From Candidatus Physcocola equi (GTDB lineage: Bacteria > Bacteroidota > Bacteroidia > Bacteroidales > Paludibacteraceae): a DNA stretch of 58,617 bases. Below the pieces are notes generated by a model. The model did not search any database, was not told where the DNA came from, and saw nothing but the letters and a program-made list of their open reading frames with translations. The stretch spans positions 1-58,617 of the forward strand of contig JAGHUM010000074.1 of the NCBI GenBank assembly GCA_018064855.1, written 5' to 3'. This document shows positions 6,670-14,997 of the stretch, piece by piece. How positions within the stretch are numbered: the first letter of the stretch is position 1; each line of letters opens with the position of its first letter. A program made the translations under genes and the position numbers.

Positions 6670-9192
6670 TTACATTTCTTCAAATTCTTCCACATTGTTC
6701 TCTCTTTCTTCTCCGCCCTTTCCTTTGCTCTTGCTGCTCTTCATGTTGCCGAAGTTGTAACTGGCGTTCAAGAGGAACGTGGCGCCACCTCTCGAAAATT
6801 CATTCTCTTGGTTGAATGTGTCGTCGTAGGTGTTGCTGCGGAATTTGAATGTGCTGAAGATGTCGCGCACAGTGAATGATACGTTCAACTTTCTGTTGAG
6901 GAACGGACGACGCACACCGGCATTCATGGTGAACATATGGTGTGAGCGGCCTTGACTGAGTGCGCGTGGCGACATATAGTTGCCGCTGATCTGACCGGTG
7001 ATGCTGGCTGGCAGTTTCAGGTCGGCAGTCATCTTGGCAGTCCAGCTGAAACTGGAGTTCTCATCCAGCGATGCTAAAGTCGGAGTGATGGCACCTGTGG
7101 TCTTGTCTATTTGGTTGATGTGGAATTCTCCGCCATCCAGTTGGCTGTAGTAGAAATTGAGGTTGGTGGTGAGGGTGAGGAGGCTGATGTGGTTTTTCGC
7201 AATCAGTTCCAAACCAGTGCTCTGCTGCTTGCTCATGTTGCCGAATGTGGTGGTGGCAACATTTCCGTTGAGCCAAGTGTAGCGGGCGATGACGTCGTCG
7301 GTGCGTTTGTAGTAGAGCGATGCGGTATATAGGTCTCCCTCCACGTTTTTCACATAGTTCAACTCCAACGAATGGGTAAGTTCCGGATCGAGGTCTGGGT
7401 TACCATACATCACGTTGAGTGAGTCGTTTTGGCTGACGTATGGGTTGATGAAGCGCATACGAGGGCGTGCCAGACGTCTGGTATAGTTCAACTGCAATTC
7501 GTCTGTCTCGTTCAGTGTGTAACTGAGGAATGCCGACGGGAACAAATTGAAGTAGGGGTCTTTTTTGCTTTTGTCGTTGGTGAGATTCTGTTTCCAACTC
7601 AGGTCGGTCAATTCTCCTCTGAGGCCGATGTTGTATTTCAAGCGTTTGGTGAGTTTGCCGCTATACGATGCGTAACCTGCGTAGATGTTTTCCTGCATCT
7701 CAAAATCATTGGTCGCGCTGGCAGGGGTGTCTCGTCGTCTGTCGGCAAATCCGGCAGCGTTTTCATCCATCATCATGGAGTCGCGTTGGTTGGGGGTGTT
7801 TCTGAAACTTCCTTTCGCTCCCATCTCCATTTTCCCTTTCCCGATGGGCAGAGAGTAGTCGATTTGCAGTGTCGTTTCCTTCGATCTCTCGTCTCTGCTT
7901 TCGTTTTTATAGGTCATGGAGCCTGGCAGTGCCACGCGGTTTTCGTCGGTGGTGGCAAGCAGGTAGTCGTTGGTGGAGTTGCTTTTGCTGGTGGAAAACG
8001 ATGCGGCAGCGCTCAGCGATTCGCCTTCTTTTGCAAAGGTGTGGGTGTAGTCGATGGTTGTGCTCAGCATGTTGCGGTCTCCCTCAGTCTCGTTGTCGCT
8101 GATAGAGTAGCGGTCGGCAATGCTTTGCCCGTTCAAGATATGCCCGTTGGTGTATTTGTACTTCTCTTCGAAGTCGCGTTGCGCCAAAGAGCCTAATCCG
8201 TTCCACGAAATGGTGTTTTTCTCGTCGATGCGGTAGGTGGCGCCCAAGCGCAGGAACTCAGATGTGCGGTTGCGCGGACCTTTGGCGTAAGAGTTGGTAA
8301 ACGATGTGTCGGCACCGGCGAAAGACTGACGTTCACGTTCGCGTTTGCCTTCATTGCTGTTGCGCTGGAAGCCGAGGCTGCCGTTTAATGTCCATTGCTT
8401 GGTTGTGTAGGTGATAGATGCCCCCAGCGAGCCACCGATCTGACCGTCGATTGGAACATTTAGCCCTCCGGTGACAGATCCGTAATATCCTTTTCGGTTG
8501 TCGTCTTTCAAAACGATGTTGATGATGCCGGCGTGTCCTTCCGCGTTGTATTTCGAAGATGGGTTGGTGATGATTTCCACTTTCTCGATGCTGCTGGCTG
8601 GCAACTGCTCCAATACTTCGGCTGCATTGCCGTCGCTCAGCCCGGCTGGTTTCCCGTTGATGTAGATTTCCACACTTTCATTGCCACGAAGCGACACGGT
8701 GCCCTCCACGTCCACATCCACGCTTGGCACTTCTCGAAGCATGTCGGAGATGGAAACACCTTCTGTCACAGCGTTGGAATTGACCAAAAACGTTTTTTTG
8801 TCGGCATCCACGTGCAAGGCTGTGCGTTCGCCGGTCACCACCACCGCCTGCATCATTTCCACGTCGTCTTGCATCTTCACAGCCATGGCTTTGATGTCTG
8901 GTTTCGCGTTGGAGATGGTGAAGTTGATCTTCTTGGTCTTATAACCTACAAACTCCACTTTCAGCATATAGCGGCCGTTGGGCAGCGGATTGAATGAGAA
9001 CCTTCCGTTGTCGTCGGTCACATCCTGCTGGTAGATGGATGTGGTGTCGCTTTGCTTGTAAAGCAGAATGTCTGCGCCCGGCATGCCGCCTTCATTGTCG
9101 GAAACGGTGCCTCGAAGTGAACCTGCGAAAGCCGATGTTGTGAATAACAGCCCTGCTGCCACACTTTTTATTTTATTGGAGGAATTTGTCAT
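6670..9192 (-). CDS. TonB-dependent outer-membrane receptor (CarboxypepD_reg-like, OMP_b-brl_3)
   Basis: 840 residues. It has a signal peptide (MTNSSNKIKSVAAGLLFTTSAFAG) and an N-terminal carboxypeptidase-regulatory-like domain (about 25-110, LRGTVSDNEGGMPGADILLY...YMLKVEFVGYKTKKI). A plug domain follows (about 125-230, VSISDMLREVPSVDVDVEGTVSLRGNESVEIYINGKPAGL), then a long beta-barrel with aromatic-rich strands to about 800. It ends in a Lys/Glu-rich tail instead of a terminal aromatic. The family imports or senses nutrients at the outer membrane using TonB energy; the substrate cannot be read here. A TATATTTG -7 box lies upstream inside an inverted repeat (9249-9312). No SusD partner is present, so this is not a canonical polysaccharide locus. 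Confidence 0.92.
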   Translation of the reverse strand: MTNSSNKIKSVAAGLLFTTSAFAGSLRGTVSDNEGGMPGADILLYKQSDTTSIYQQDVTDDNGRFSFNPLPNGRYMLKVEFVGYKTKKINFTISNAKPDIKAMAVKMQDDVEMMQAVVVTGERTALHVDADKKTFLVNSNAVTEGVSISDMLREVPSVDVDVEGTVSLRGNESVEIYINGKPAGLSDGNAAEVLEQLPASSIEKVEIITNPSSKYNAEGHAGIINIVLKDDNRKGYYGSVTGGLNVPIDGQIGGSLGASITYTTKQWTLNGSLGFQRNSNEGKRERERQSFAGADTSFTNSYAKGPRNRTSEFLRLGATYRIDEKNTISWNGLGSLAQRDFEEKYKYTNGHILNGQSIADRYSISDNETEGDRNMLSTTIDYTHTFAKEGESLSAAASFSTSKSNSTNDYLLATTDENRVALPGSMTYKNESRDERSKETTLQIDYSLPIGKGKMEMGAKGSFRNTPNQRDSMMMDENAAGFADRRRDTPASATNDFEMQENIYAGYASYSGKLTKRLKYNIGLRGELTDLSWKQNLTNDKSKKDPYFNLFPSAFLSYTLNETDELQLNYTRRLARPRMRFINPYVSQNDSLNVMYGNPDLDPELTHSLELNYVKNVEGDLYTASLYYKRTDDVIARYTWLNGNVATTTFGNMSKQQSTGLELIAKNHISLLTLTTNLNFYYSQLDGGEFHINQIDKTTGAITPTLASLDENSSFSWTAKMTADLKLPASITGQISGNYMSPRALSQGRSHHMFTMNAGVRRPFLNRKLNVSFTVRDIFSTFKFRSNTYDDTFNQENEFSRGGATFLLNASYNFGNMKSSKSKGKGGEERENNVEEFEEM

Positions 9193-9248
9193 TTTGACTC
9201 TGTTAATGTATGAAATGTGACCTGTTTTTGGAAACCAAATTAAATGAA

Positions 9249-9312
9249 AAACGGTCTCTTAACTATAATTAAGTACAAATATAATACTTTCAATGGTTAA
9301 ATGAGACCGTTT
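9249..9312 (-). promoter_or_regulatory. Promoter enclosed by a long inverted repeat
   Basis: AAACGGTCTC-TTAAC (9249-9263) pairs with GTTAA-AT-GAGACCGTTT (9296-9312), leaving 32 bp between the arms. Inside is a minus-strand TATATTTG box (9283-9276), a perfect Bacteroidetes -7 match, positioned to serve the receptor gene starting at 9192. No good -33 TTG is visible. The structure could be a regulator-binding site, a small invertible segment, or the terminator of the upstream DUF4249 operon, though the loop is long for a terminator. Confidence 0.5.
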
Positions 9313-9339
9313 GGGGTGTTTTATTATGATGTCTGCATC

Positions 9340-10191
9340 TTAATAATCATCATTTTCATAAATGAAGTGTGATTTGCTTGTGTAAAAGGCTGAAAAATAA
9401 CCGATGCAGTCGTTGCCCACAAGGTTTGTTTTCGGGTTGACGGCCTGACTTTGGTTCTTTTCTCCGCTGTTGAGATATTTGAAGGCATCGATGTCTATGG
9501 AACGTAATTCCACATATCCCGCATCGCCGGGATAAATGATGTCCGATTGTATTACATCGGGTTGGCTCATGGCATCTTCCCAGTCATTCTTGCTCATGAT
9601 CCCTTTGTGGATGAAGTTGTAGGTCTCGTCCATTTGTCGGTCATCGAAAACGTCCTGAGTCAATATGTCGTGATAAAGTTCCGTGTTTTTCCGGATGGTA
9701 ACCATGTAGTAGTCGGATGTTGTCGGATCATCCTGGAAATGGATGTAGCAGGTGCGGATGTACACGTCGCCGATGAAATGCACCCATTTGAACCTTACAG
9801 AGTCGATATCGGTGGCTTGGGGCATGGTGGATTTGGCTGTGCAGTGTCGGTCTTTGTGCGTTACGTTGAGTGTGTAGGTCACGCCTGGGACTCCGGTGTA
9901 GTTGCTTGGTGAGTAATAGAAACTTTCGCCGAAGACCAAGGTCTCATTGTATCCATCGCTTCCGCTGATGCTGACTGTGGCGTCGGTCACCCAATTCTGG
10001 GTTATGCTGTCGGTCATGTCGCGGGTTTCTTTGAGATAGACTCTGACGCCTTCGTTGCTGACGTTCCCTTCAACCACGAGAAGCGGGCTGATGTCGTCAT
10101 AATCGACGTCGAGTGTTTTTTCGCATGAGGTGGATGCTGCCGCAAAAAGGCAGCACAATATGATGTTTCCGAGGATATGGTATGCTTTCAT
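9340..10191 (-). CDS. DUF4249 family lipoprotein
   Basis: 283 residues with a lipoprotein signal (MKAYHILGNIILCCLFAAASTSC, lipidated cysteine at 23), then DVDYDDISPLLVVEGNVSNEGVRVYLKETRDMTD, the typical DUF4249 opening. Beta-strand-rich Ig-like segments follow (TDATVSISGSDG, GVTYTLNVTHKDRHCTAKSTMP). These lipoproteins are routinely encoded next to a TonB-dependent receptor in Bacteroidetes, and here the receptor gene 10212-12548 ends 20 bp upstream on the same strand. The pair is probably one transcription unit and a joint outer-membrane uptake complex; the substrate is unknown. Length is normal. Confidence 0.9.
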   Translation of the reverse strand: MKAYHILGNIILCCLFAAASTSCEKTLDVDYDDISPLLVVEGNVSNEGVRVYLKETRDMTDSITQNWVTDATVSISGSDGYNETLVFGESFYYSPSNYTGVPGVTYTLNVTHKDRHCTAKSTMPQATDIDSVRFKWVHFIGDVYIRTCYIHFQDDPTTSDYYMVTIRKNTELYHDILTQDVFDDRQMDETYNFIHKGIMSKNDWEDAMSQPDVIQSDIIYPGDAGYVELRSIDIDAFKYLNSGEKNQSQAVNPKTNLVGNDCIGYFSAFYTSKSHFIYENDDY

Positions 10192-10211
10192 AATGTTTTG
10201 GCTTATACTGA

Positions 10212-12548
10212 TTATTTGATTTTGAAACGATAGGCAATCGATGGCACAAACGAGAAGAGGGAGGTCTGAGTGATCTTACTGCCTGTTATCGATGTTTTGT
10301 CTTCTTCAATGTTGATCATGAATGGATTGTATCGGCCGTATGCGTTATATAAGCCAAACGACCATTCGCCCTGCCAGTGTTTGTGCTCGCGGCAATGCTT
10401 GGTTGCGCTCAGGTCGAGGCGGTGGTAGCTTGGTGCGCGGTAGTTGTTTCGTGAGTCGTAATAATAGTAAGTCTTTTCATTGATTTCATACTTTGCTACT
10501 GGCAAGTTCATAGCCTGACCACTGTTGTATGTCCAAGAGGCTGAGAAATCCCACTTCTTGTTAGGAGTGTAGATAGCGACAATGGAAACAGCGTGGCGGC
10601 GGTCGTTGCTGGCGGTGTACCACTGATTGTCGTTGATGCCGTCAATCTGGGTTTCTGTCTTGCTGAGGGTGTAACTGATCCAGCCGGTAACAACTCCGTA
10701 GTTTTTCTTGATGCTTGTCTCAAGTCCGTATGACGTGCCCTGGCCAGCCAGCACCAGTTGGTCCATCTCGATTTCGTTGAATGCGGAGATACCGTCGCGG
10801 TAGTCGATGATGTTTTTTACCCATTTGTAGTAAACCTCAGCGGTGAACTCAAATGCGTTTTTATGGCCTTGCTCGTCTTCAATCTGACCGGCGTAGCCGA
10901 AACTGATTTGGTCTGCTGTCTCTGGCTTGATGAGGTTGGTGCTGAGAGTGTAGCGGTCCATTGGCATGGTGGTGATGCCGCTTTTGACGGTGTGAATGTT
11001 TTGGAGGGTATGACTATAAGCCGCTTTAAGGCTGTGGTCGCTGTTGAGTTTGTAATTCACAGAGGCACGTGGCTCCATGTTCCAGTAGGTCTTGACGATC
11101 TCTCCTTTGGCATAGTCTGTAGTGTTCACGATGTTCCCTTCTTCATCGATGTTGTAGTAAGGTGAACCGCCGAGCAGGGAAAAGGCGGTGAAACGTGAGC
11201 CAAACAAGATGCTGATTCGCTTGTTGACATCCCATTCACTGTTGGCCCAAAAGTTGTTTTCCCAGGCATAGCGTTCTTCTTTCTCTTTTCTTGCGTCAAA
11301 CGACCATTGTCCGGTGATTACATCGTGGTAGTTGGTCTGCAGTCCCAGATTCAAAACGACGGAAGAATCCACTTTCCATTCAAATCTTTCACGAAGGGTG
11401 CTTTGTGCGTTTTTCCCTTTCAGCAGATAGTGGCTGTCCATGATGTCTGCATAGTTGTCGTTTTTATACGAACTGTGAATCAATTCACTGGTGAGGGTCA
11501 TGTCTTCGTCAAACTGGTGTCTCCATTTTCCGGTAATGATGTCACTTCCCCATTCCATGTTCATCAGTTTTGCAATGCCTACCTTGTCGTTGCCTTTAAA
11601 TGCCGACACTTCCAACAGGTCTTTTCTGCCCAGTTTGAAGTCAACTTTGGCGTTCATGTCGTAGAAATACAAGGTGGTGTTTTTATAGTCGTCTGTCGCT
11701 TTCAAAAAAAGGTCGAGATAGGTGCGTCTGCCGGATATGTAGAACGACGATTTCCCTTTTTGAATAGGTCCTTGGATGGCTAGTTTGCTGGCAAGCAGAC
11801 CGATGGCTCCGTCAGCTTTATAGTTTTGGTAGTCTCCGTTTATGGTGTTGATGTCGAGCACACTCGCGATTCGTCCGCCATATTGTGCGGGCATCTGTCC
11901 TTTGTAGAGGGTGACATCTTTGAGAATGTCGCTGTTGAAGGTGGAAAAGAAACCCATTATGTGTCCTGCGTTGTTGATAGTGGCTCCGTCGATCAATACC
12001 AGGTTTTGGCTCGCTTCGCCGCCACGGACTTCAAATCCGCTCGATGCGTCACTTTCCGATTTCACTCCCGGCATGAGTTGGAGCGATTTGATGACGTCTT
12101 GCTCGCCAAAGAGCGCAGGCATTTTCTTGATGTCTTCCACTTCCAGGTGGGTGACGCTCATTTGAGTCTCTTCGGTGGTGACGTGCTGCATACGTCCGCT
12201 GATTTCGATGGCGCCAAGTTCTTCAACATCAGAAGTCAAAGACCAGTTCATCTTGGTCTTACCGTTGATGTTGATCGTTTTTATGCTTTTCTTATAGCCT
12301 GTGTATTCACATTCGAAGGTATAGGTCCCGTCTGGAATATCCAATGAATAGTATCCGTCTTCGTCGGTGTCTGTGCCAAGGTCTGATCGGTTGCTCACTT
12401 CAACACTTGCCATGGGGAGGGGCATACCGTCTTCAGATGATGTGACTCTACCGGTGAGTTGGCCACCCCATGCGAGGATGGTGTGAAATAGTAGAGGTAG
12501 GGTTAAGATGGATTTGTGTGCCGACACTTTTGGAAATTTGTGTTTCAT
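10212..12548 (-). CDS. TonB-dependent receptor paired with DUF4249 lipoprotein
   Basis: 778 residues. It has a signal peptide ending near GG (MKHKFPKVSAHKSILTLPLLFHTILAWGG), a CarboxypepD_reg-like domain (about 30-110, GQLTGRVTSSEDGMPLPMASVEV...YKKSIKTI), and a plug domain (about 120-235, MPALFGEQDVIKSLQLMPGVKSESDASSGFEVRGGEASQNLVLIDGATINN...GGRIASVLDI). The barrel runs to the C-terminus FSFVPSIAYRFKIK, which ends in a typical barrel strand. It is the upstream partner of the DUF4249 lipoprotein with a 20-bp gap. The YgjP-like peptidase gene is 26 bp upstream, so all three may be co-transcribed. Substrate unknown. Confidence 0.93.
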   Translation of the reverse strand: MKHKFPKVSAHKSILTLPLLFHTILAWGGQLTGRVTSSEDGMPLPMASVEVSNRSDLGTDTDEDGYYSLDIPDGTYTFECEYTGYKKSIKTININGKTKMNWSLTSDVEELGAIEISGRMQHVTTEETQMSVTHLEVEDIKKMPALFGEQDVIKSLQLMPGVKSESDASSGFEVRGGEASQNLVLIDGATINNAGHIMGFFSTFNSDILKDVTLYKGQMPAQYGGRIASVLDINTINGDYQNYKADGAIGLLASKLAIQGPIQKGKSSFYISGRRTYLDLFLKATDDYKNTTLYFYDMNAKVDFKLGRKDLLEVSAFKGNDKVGIAKLMNMEWGSDIITGKWRHQFDEDMTLTSELIHSSYKNDNYADIMDSHYLLKGKNAQSTLRERFEWKVDSSVVLNLGLQTNYHDVITGQWSFDARKEKEERYAWENNFWANSEWDVNKRISILFGSRFTAFSLLGGSPYYNIDEEGNIVNTTDYAKGEIVKTYWNMEPRASVNYKLNSDHSLKAAYSHTLQNIHTVKSGITTMPMDRYTLSTNLIKPETADQISFGYAGQIEDEQGHKNAFEFTAEVYYKWVKNIIDYRDGISAFNEIEMDQLVLAGQGTSYGLETSIKKNYGVVTGWISYTLSKTETQIDGINDNQWYTASNDRRHAVSIVAIYTPNKKWDFSASWTYNSGQAMNLPVAKYEINEKTYYYYDSRNNYRAPSYHRLDLSATKHCREHKHWQGEWSFGLYNAYGRYNPFMINIEEDKTSITGSKITQTSLFSFVPSIAYRFKIK

Positions 12549-12574
12549 TTAATTATATTATGTATTATATTCCT

Positions 12575-13150
12575 TTATGTATTAGGTGTATATTCTTCGA
12601 TAATTCTTTTGGTTTCCAATCTGGCTTCCTTCCATTTTGGGAAGAATTGATCCATGATGGCGTAGAATTTTGGACTGTGGTTGGCTTCTTTAAGGTGCGC
12701 CAACTCGTGAACCACGACGTGCTCGATGCACCAAGCGGGAAGTAGAAGCAAGTAGAGGCTGAATTGTATTCTTTTGGTCTGCTTCTGGCATGCGCCCCAT
12801 CTTGAAATGGTGGGTTTGTATTCAATGGTGTAGGGATGTACTCCCATGGCATTGGCATATTTCTCTATCAATGGATCGGTGCAGGCTTTTAACCTTGCAA
12901 TCGCTTCCTCTTTTTCTTTTTTGGTCTTCAAAGAAAGCTGATTGTAGAATTGCTGACGTCTTTCATTGTGAGCGTTTTGCTGCGACAGCGCTTTGGCAAT
13001 CCATGCCTGGTTGGAAAGGTAGAATCTTTCCACTTCCTCTTTCGCCAATCCGTATGGAGCAGAGATGTGGATTTCCCCTTGCTTGCTGACACGCATGCTC
13101 AACCTTGATGTGCGACGGTAGGTTACGATGATTTGTATGCCTTTATCCAT
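12575..13150 (-). CDS. YgjP-like (DUF45) M48-type zinc metallopeptidase
   Basis: 191 residues. The conserved core is KPTISRWGACQKQTKRIQFSLYLLLLP...IEHVVVHELAHLKEANHSPKFYAIMDQFFPKW. HELAH supplies the two zinc-binding histidines and glutamate of HExxH, and the following H in NHSPKFY is the third ligand, as in YgjP/SprT-type proteins. No signal peptide or membrane segment is seen, so it is probably cytoplasmic. Members are found widely beside unrelated genes, including type I restriction systems; none is present here. The N-terminal beta segment (RTSRLSMRVSKQGEIHISAPYGL) is also typical. Physiological substrate unknown. Confidence 0.88.
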   Translation of the reverse strand: MDKGIQIIVTYRRTSRLSMRVSKQGEIHISAPYGLAKEEVERFYLSNQAWIAKALSQQNAHNERRQQFYNQLSLKTKKEKEEAIARLKACTDPLIEKYANAMGVHPYTIEYKPTISRWGACQKQTKRIQFSLYLLLLPAWCIEHVVVHELAHLKEANHSPKFYAIMDQFFPKWKEARLETKRIIEEYTPNT

Positions 13151-13397
13151 TCGTTTGAGAATGCTCGTTCGACGATTCTAAAAGTTGTTTCTCGTAGAAT
13201 TACGAAATGTCAATTTGCAAAGTTACAAAAAAATAACGTGTGGAATGTGACTATTCTTTCAACAATTTATATCCTTCATAATATACGATTCCGAAATACC
13301 CGATTCGGAAGCGGACGGGATTCGGCGCTGTGATAGTCTCCTTCATGGGTTACAAAAAGTTGTGGTCACAATTTCTTATTATGACAGCGGAAATGCT

Positions 13398-13405
13398 TAT
13401 CTTTG
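13398..13405 (+). promoter_or_regulatory. -7 box for ravA-viaA
   Basis: TATCTTTG matches TAnnTTTG and lies 30 bp before the ATG at 13435. A start site near 13412 would exclude the longer upstream reading frame from 13330, which supports the start chosen for the AAA ATPase. Confidence 0.55.
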
Positions 13406-13434
13406 CCAATCAAATTTGGAATAATCTATATTTT

Positions 13435-14994
13435 ATGCCTACTGCAACTGAAAGAATTGGAGTGCTTCTCCAGGAAATAGGAGAGGGTGTTTATGAAAAA
13501 GACCGTGAACTGCGTCTGGCTTTGCTTGCGGCTTTGGCCGGTGAAAGCATCTTGCTGCTTGGCCCTCCTGGGGTGGCAAAATCCAAAATAGCGCGACAAC
13601 TGAAAAAAGCCTTCAAAGGTGCGAATGCTTTTGAGTATCTTATGAGCAGGTTCTCCACTCCAGATGAGATTTTTGGACCTGTCAGCATTCAGAAACTGAA
13701 AAACAACGATTGCTACGAACGCAATACCAAAGGGTTCTTGCCTGATGCTGATGTGGTTTTCTTGGATGAAATATGGAAAGCCGGTCCTGCTATCCAAAAT
13801 GCTTTGCTGACGGTTATCAATGAACGCATCTTCAGAAATGGAGATACGGAATGCAAACTCCCCCTTAAATTGCTGATCGCGGCGAGCAATGAACTGCCAG
13901 CACAGGGGGAAGGGTTGGAAGCGCTTTGGGACCGTTTCGTGATTCGGTTGGTCTGCGATAATATCAAAAATGAAGACACTTTCTATCAGATGCTTTTGGC
14001 CGATGAATCGCTGGAACAACCAACGATAAAGCATCCTCTCTCCGATAAGGAATGGAAGGATCTCCAAGCAGGAATACAAAATGTGGAAGTGCCTGCAGAC
14101 GTTCTTCATATTATTACTGCCATTCGTAGTGAACTGAAAAGTGTCGCCATCCCGGGTACGGAAGTGAAACGCTCTATTTATGTGAGCGACCGACGCTGGA
14201 AGAAAATTGTGGCGCTTCTTAAAGCGTCTGCCTTCATTCATGGAAGAAATGCGGTGGATGCGACAGATGTGTTCCTGGTGCATCATTGCATTTGGAACAG
14301 CCCAGATGAGATTGAAACGGTAAGAGGTATTGTCATGGGCACTCTCTGCACGCCGTTGGCGCTGAAATTGAAGGCTCTGAAGAAAAATCTGACGGCGGAC
14401 CTAAAGCAGTTTCAAATCAACAAGGCTGCCAAACAACTGCAGCTTAGCCGATATGACCGTGAACTGAAAGTTGCCAACGATTTCTATTTTCAATTGACCC
14501 AACATGGCATCGGCTACTCTTATATTTTCATGACAGATTTTATTTCATTGTCTCGTGACCATGATAAACCTCAAAGGGGGACAATGTACAAGGAAAAGGG
14601 TACGAAAAACACGATTATCCGCACACTCTCCGATCAAGGCGAACGTGCCGGACAGGAATACCAAGAGGTGATGCTTTATCGCGACGAACTTTTCCTCTAC
14701 ATCAATGGTGTGCGCTATGAATTGGAACGTCTGCCTTTCGGACAGACCAATCCAGACCTGGCCTGTGAATCTTCCGCTCTAAGTGGCGTGGATTATAATG
14801 CCCGCATTGAAGAATTAAGTTCGGCCTCTGCTGAACTTGAACGACACATGAAAGATAATTTGTTCGTTTCAGAAGAAGATGCGGCCAATATTGCTACTTA
14901 TCTCGGCAAACTCCGTCGTGAAATCGCTTATACACGCGTGGATGTGGCAAAATTGGAAGACCATGAAGATGATAACGACAATACGGAGAAATAA
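13435..14994 (+). CDS. ravA: MoxR-family AAA+ ATPase RavA
   Basis: About 519 residues from the ATG at 13435 (MPTATERIGVLLQEIGEGVYEKDRELRLALLAALAGE). Motifs: Walker A LLGPPGVAKS, MoxR-type RFSTPDEIFGPVSI, Walker B VVFLDEIWKAGPAIQNALLTVINER, sensor 1 IAASNELP, arginine finger region LWDRFVIRL. The C-terminal half holds a small beta-rich region (RYDRELKVANDFYFQL...LFLYINGVRYELERLPFG), comparable to the LARA region of RavA, and a terminal coiled segment. In E. coli RavA is a hexameric ATPase that works with the VWA protein ViaA and acts on respiratory complexes and aminoglycoside sensitivity. The VWA gene starts 3 bp after this stop, so the partnership is conserved. Promoter box at 13398. Confidence 0.9.
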   Translation: MPTATERIGVLLQEIGEGVYEKDRELRLALLAALAGESILLLGPPGVAKSKIARQLKKAFKGANAFEYLMSRFSTPDEIFGPVSIQKLKNNDCYERNTKGFLPDADVVFLDEIWKAGPAIQNALLTVINERIFRNGDTECKLPLKLLIAASNELPAQGEGLEALWDRFVIRLVCDNIKNEDTFYQMLLADESLEQPTIKHPLSDKEWKDLQAGIQNVEVPADVLHIITAIRSELKSVAIPGTEVKRSIYVSDRRWKKIVALLKASAFIHGRNAVDATDVFLVHHCIWNSPDEIETVRGIVMGTLCTPLALKLKALKKNLTADLKQFQINKAAKQLQLSRYDRELKVANDFYFQLTQHGIGYSYIFMTDFISLSRDHDKPQRGTMYKEKGTKNTIIRTLSDQGERAGQEYQEVMLYRDELFLYINGVRYELERLPFGQTNPDLACESSALSGVDYNARIEELSSASAELERHMKDNLFVSEEDAANIATYLGKLRREIAYTRVDVAKLEDHEDDNDNTEK

Positions 14995-14997
14995 TCT

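Noticed and set aside
7429-8196. A 255-codon plus-strand open frame inside the TonB receptor gene
   Set aside because: Composition is Val/Cys/Phe-rich without domain motifs and the minus-strand receptor is unmistakable.
13426-14286. A 286-codon minus-strand open frame opposite ravA
   Set aside because: ravA carries full AAA motifs on the plus strand; the antisense frame shows none.
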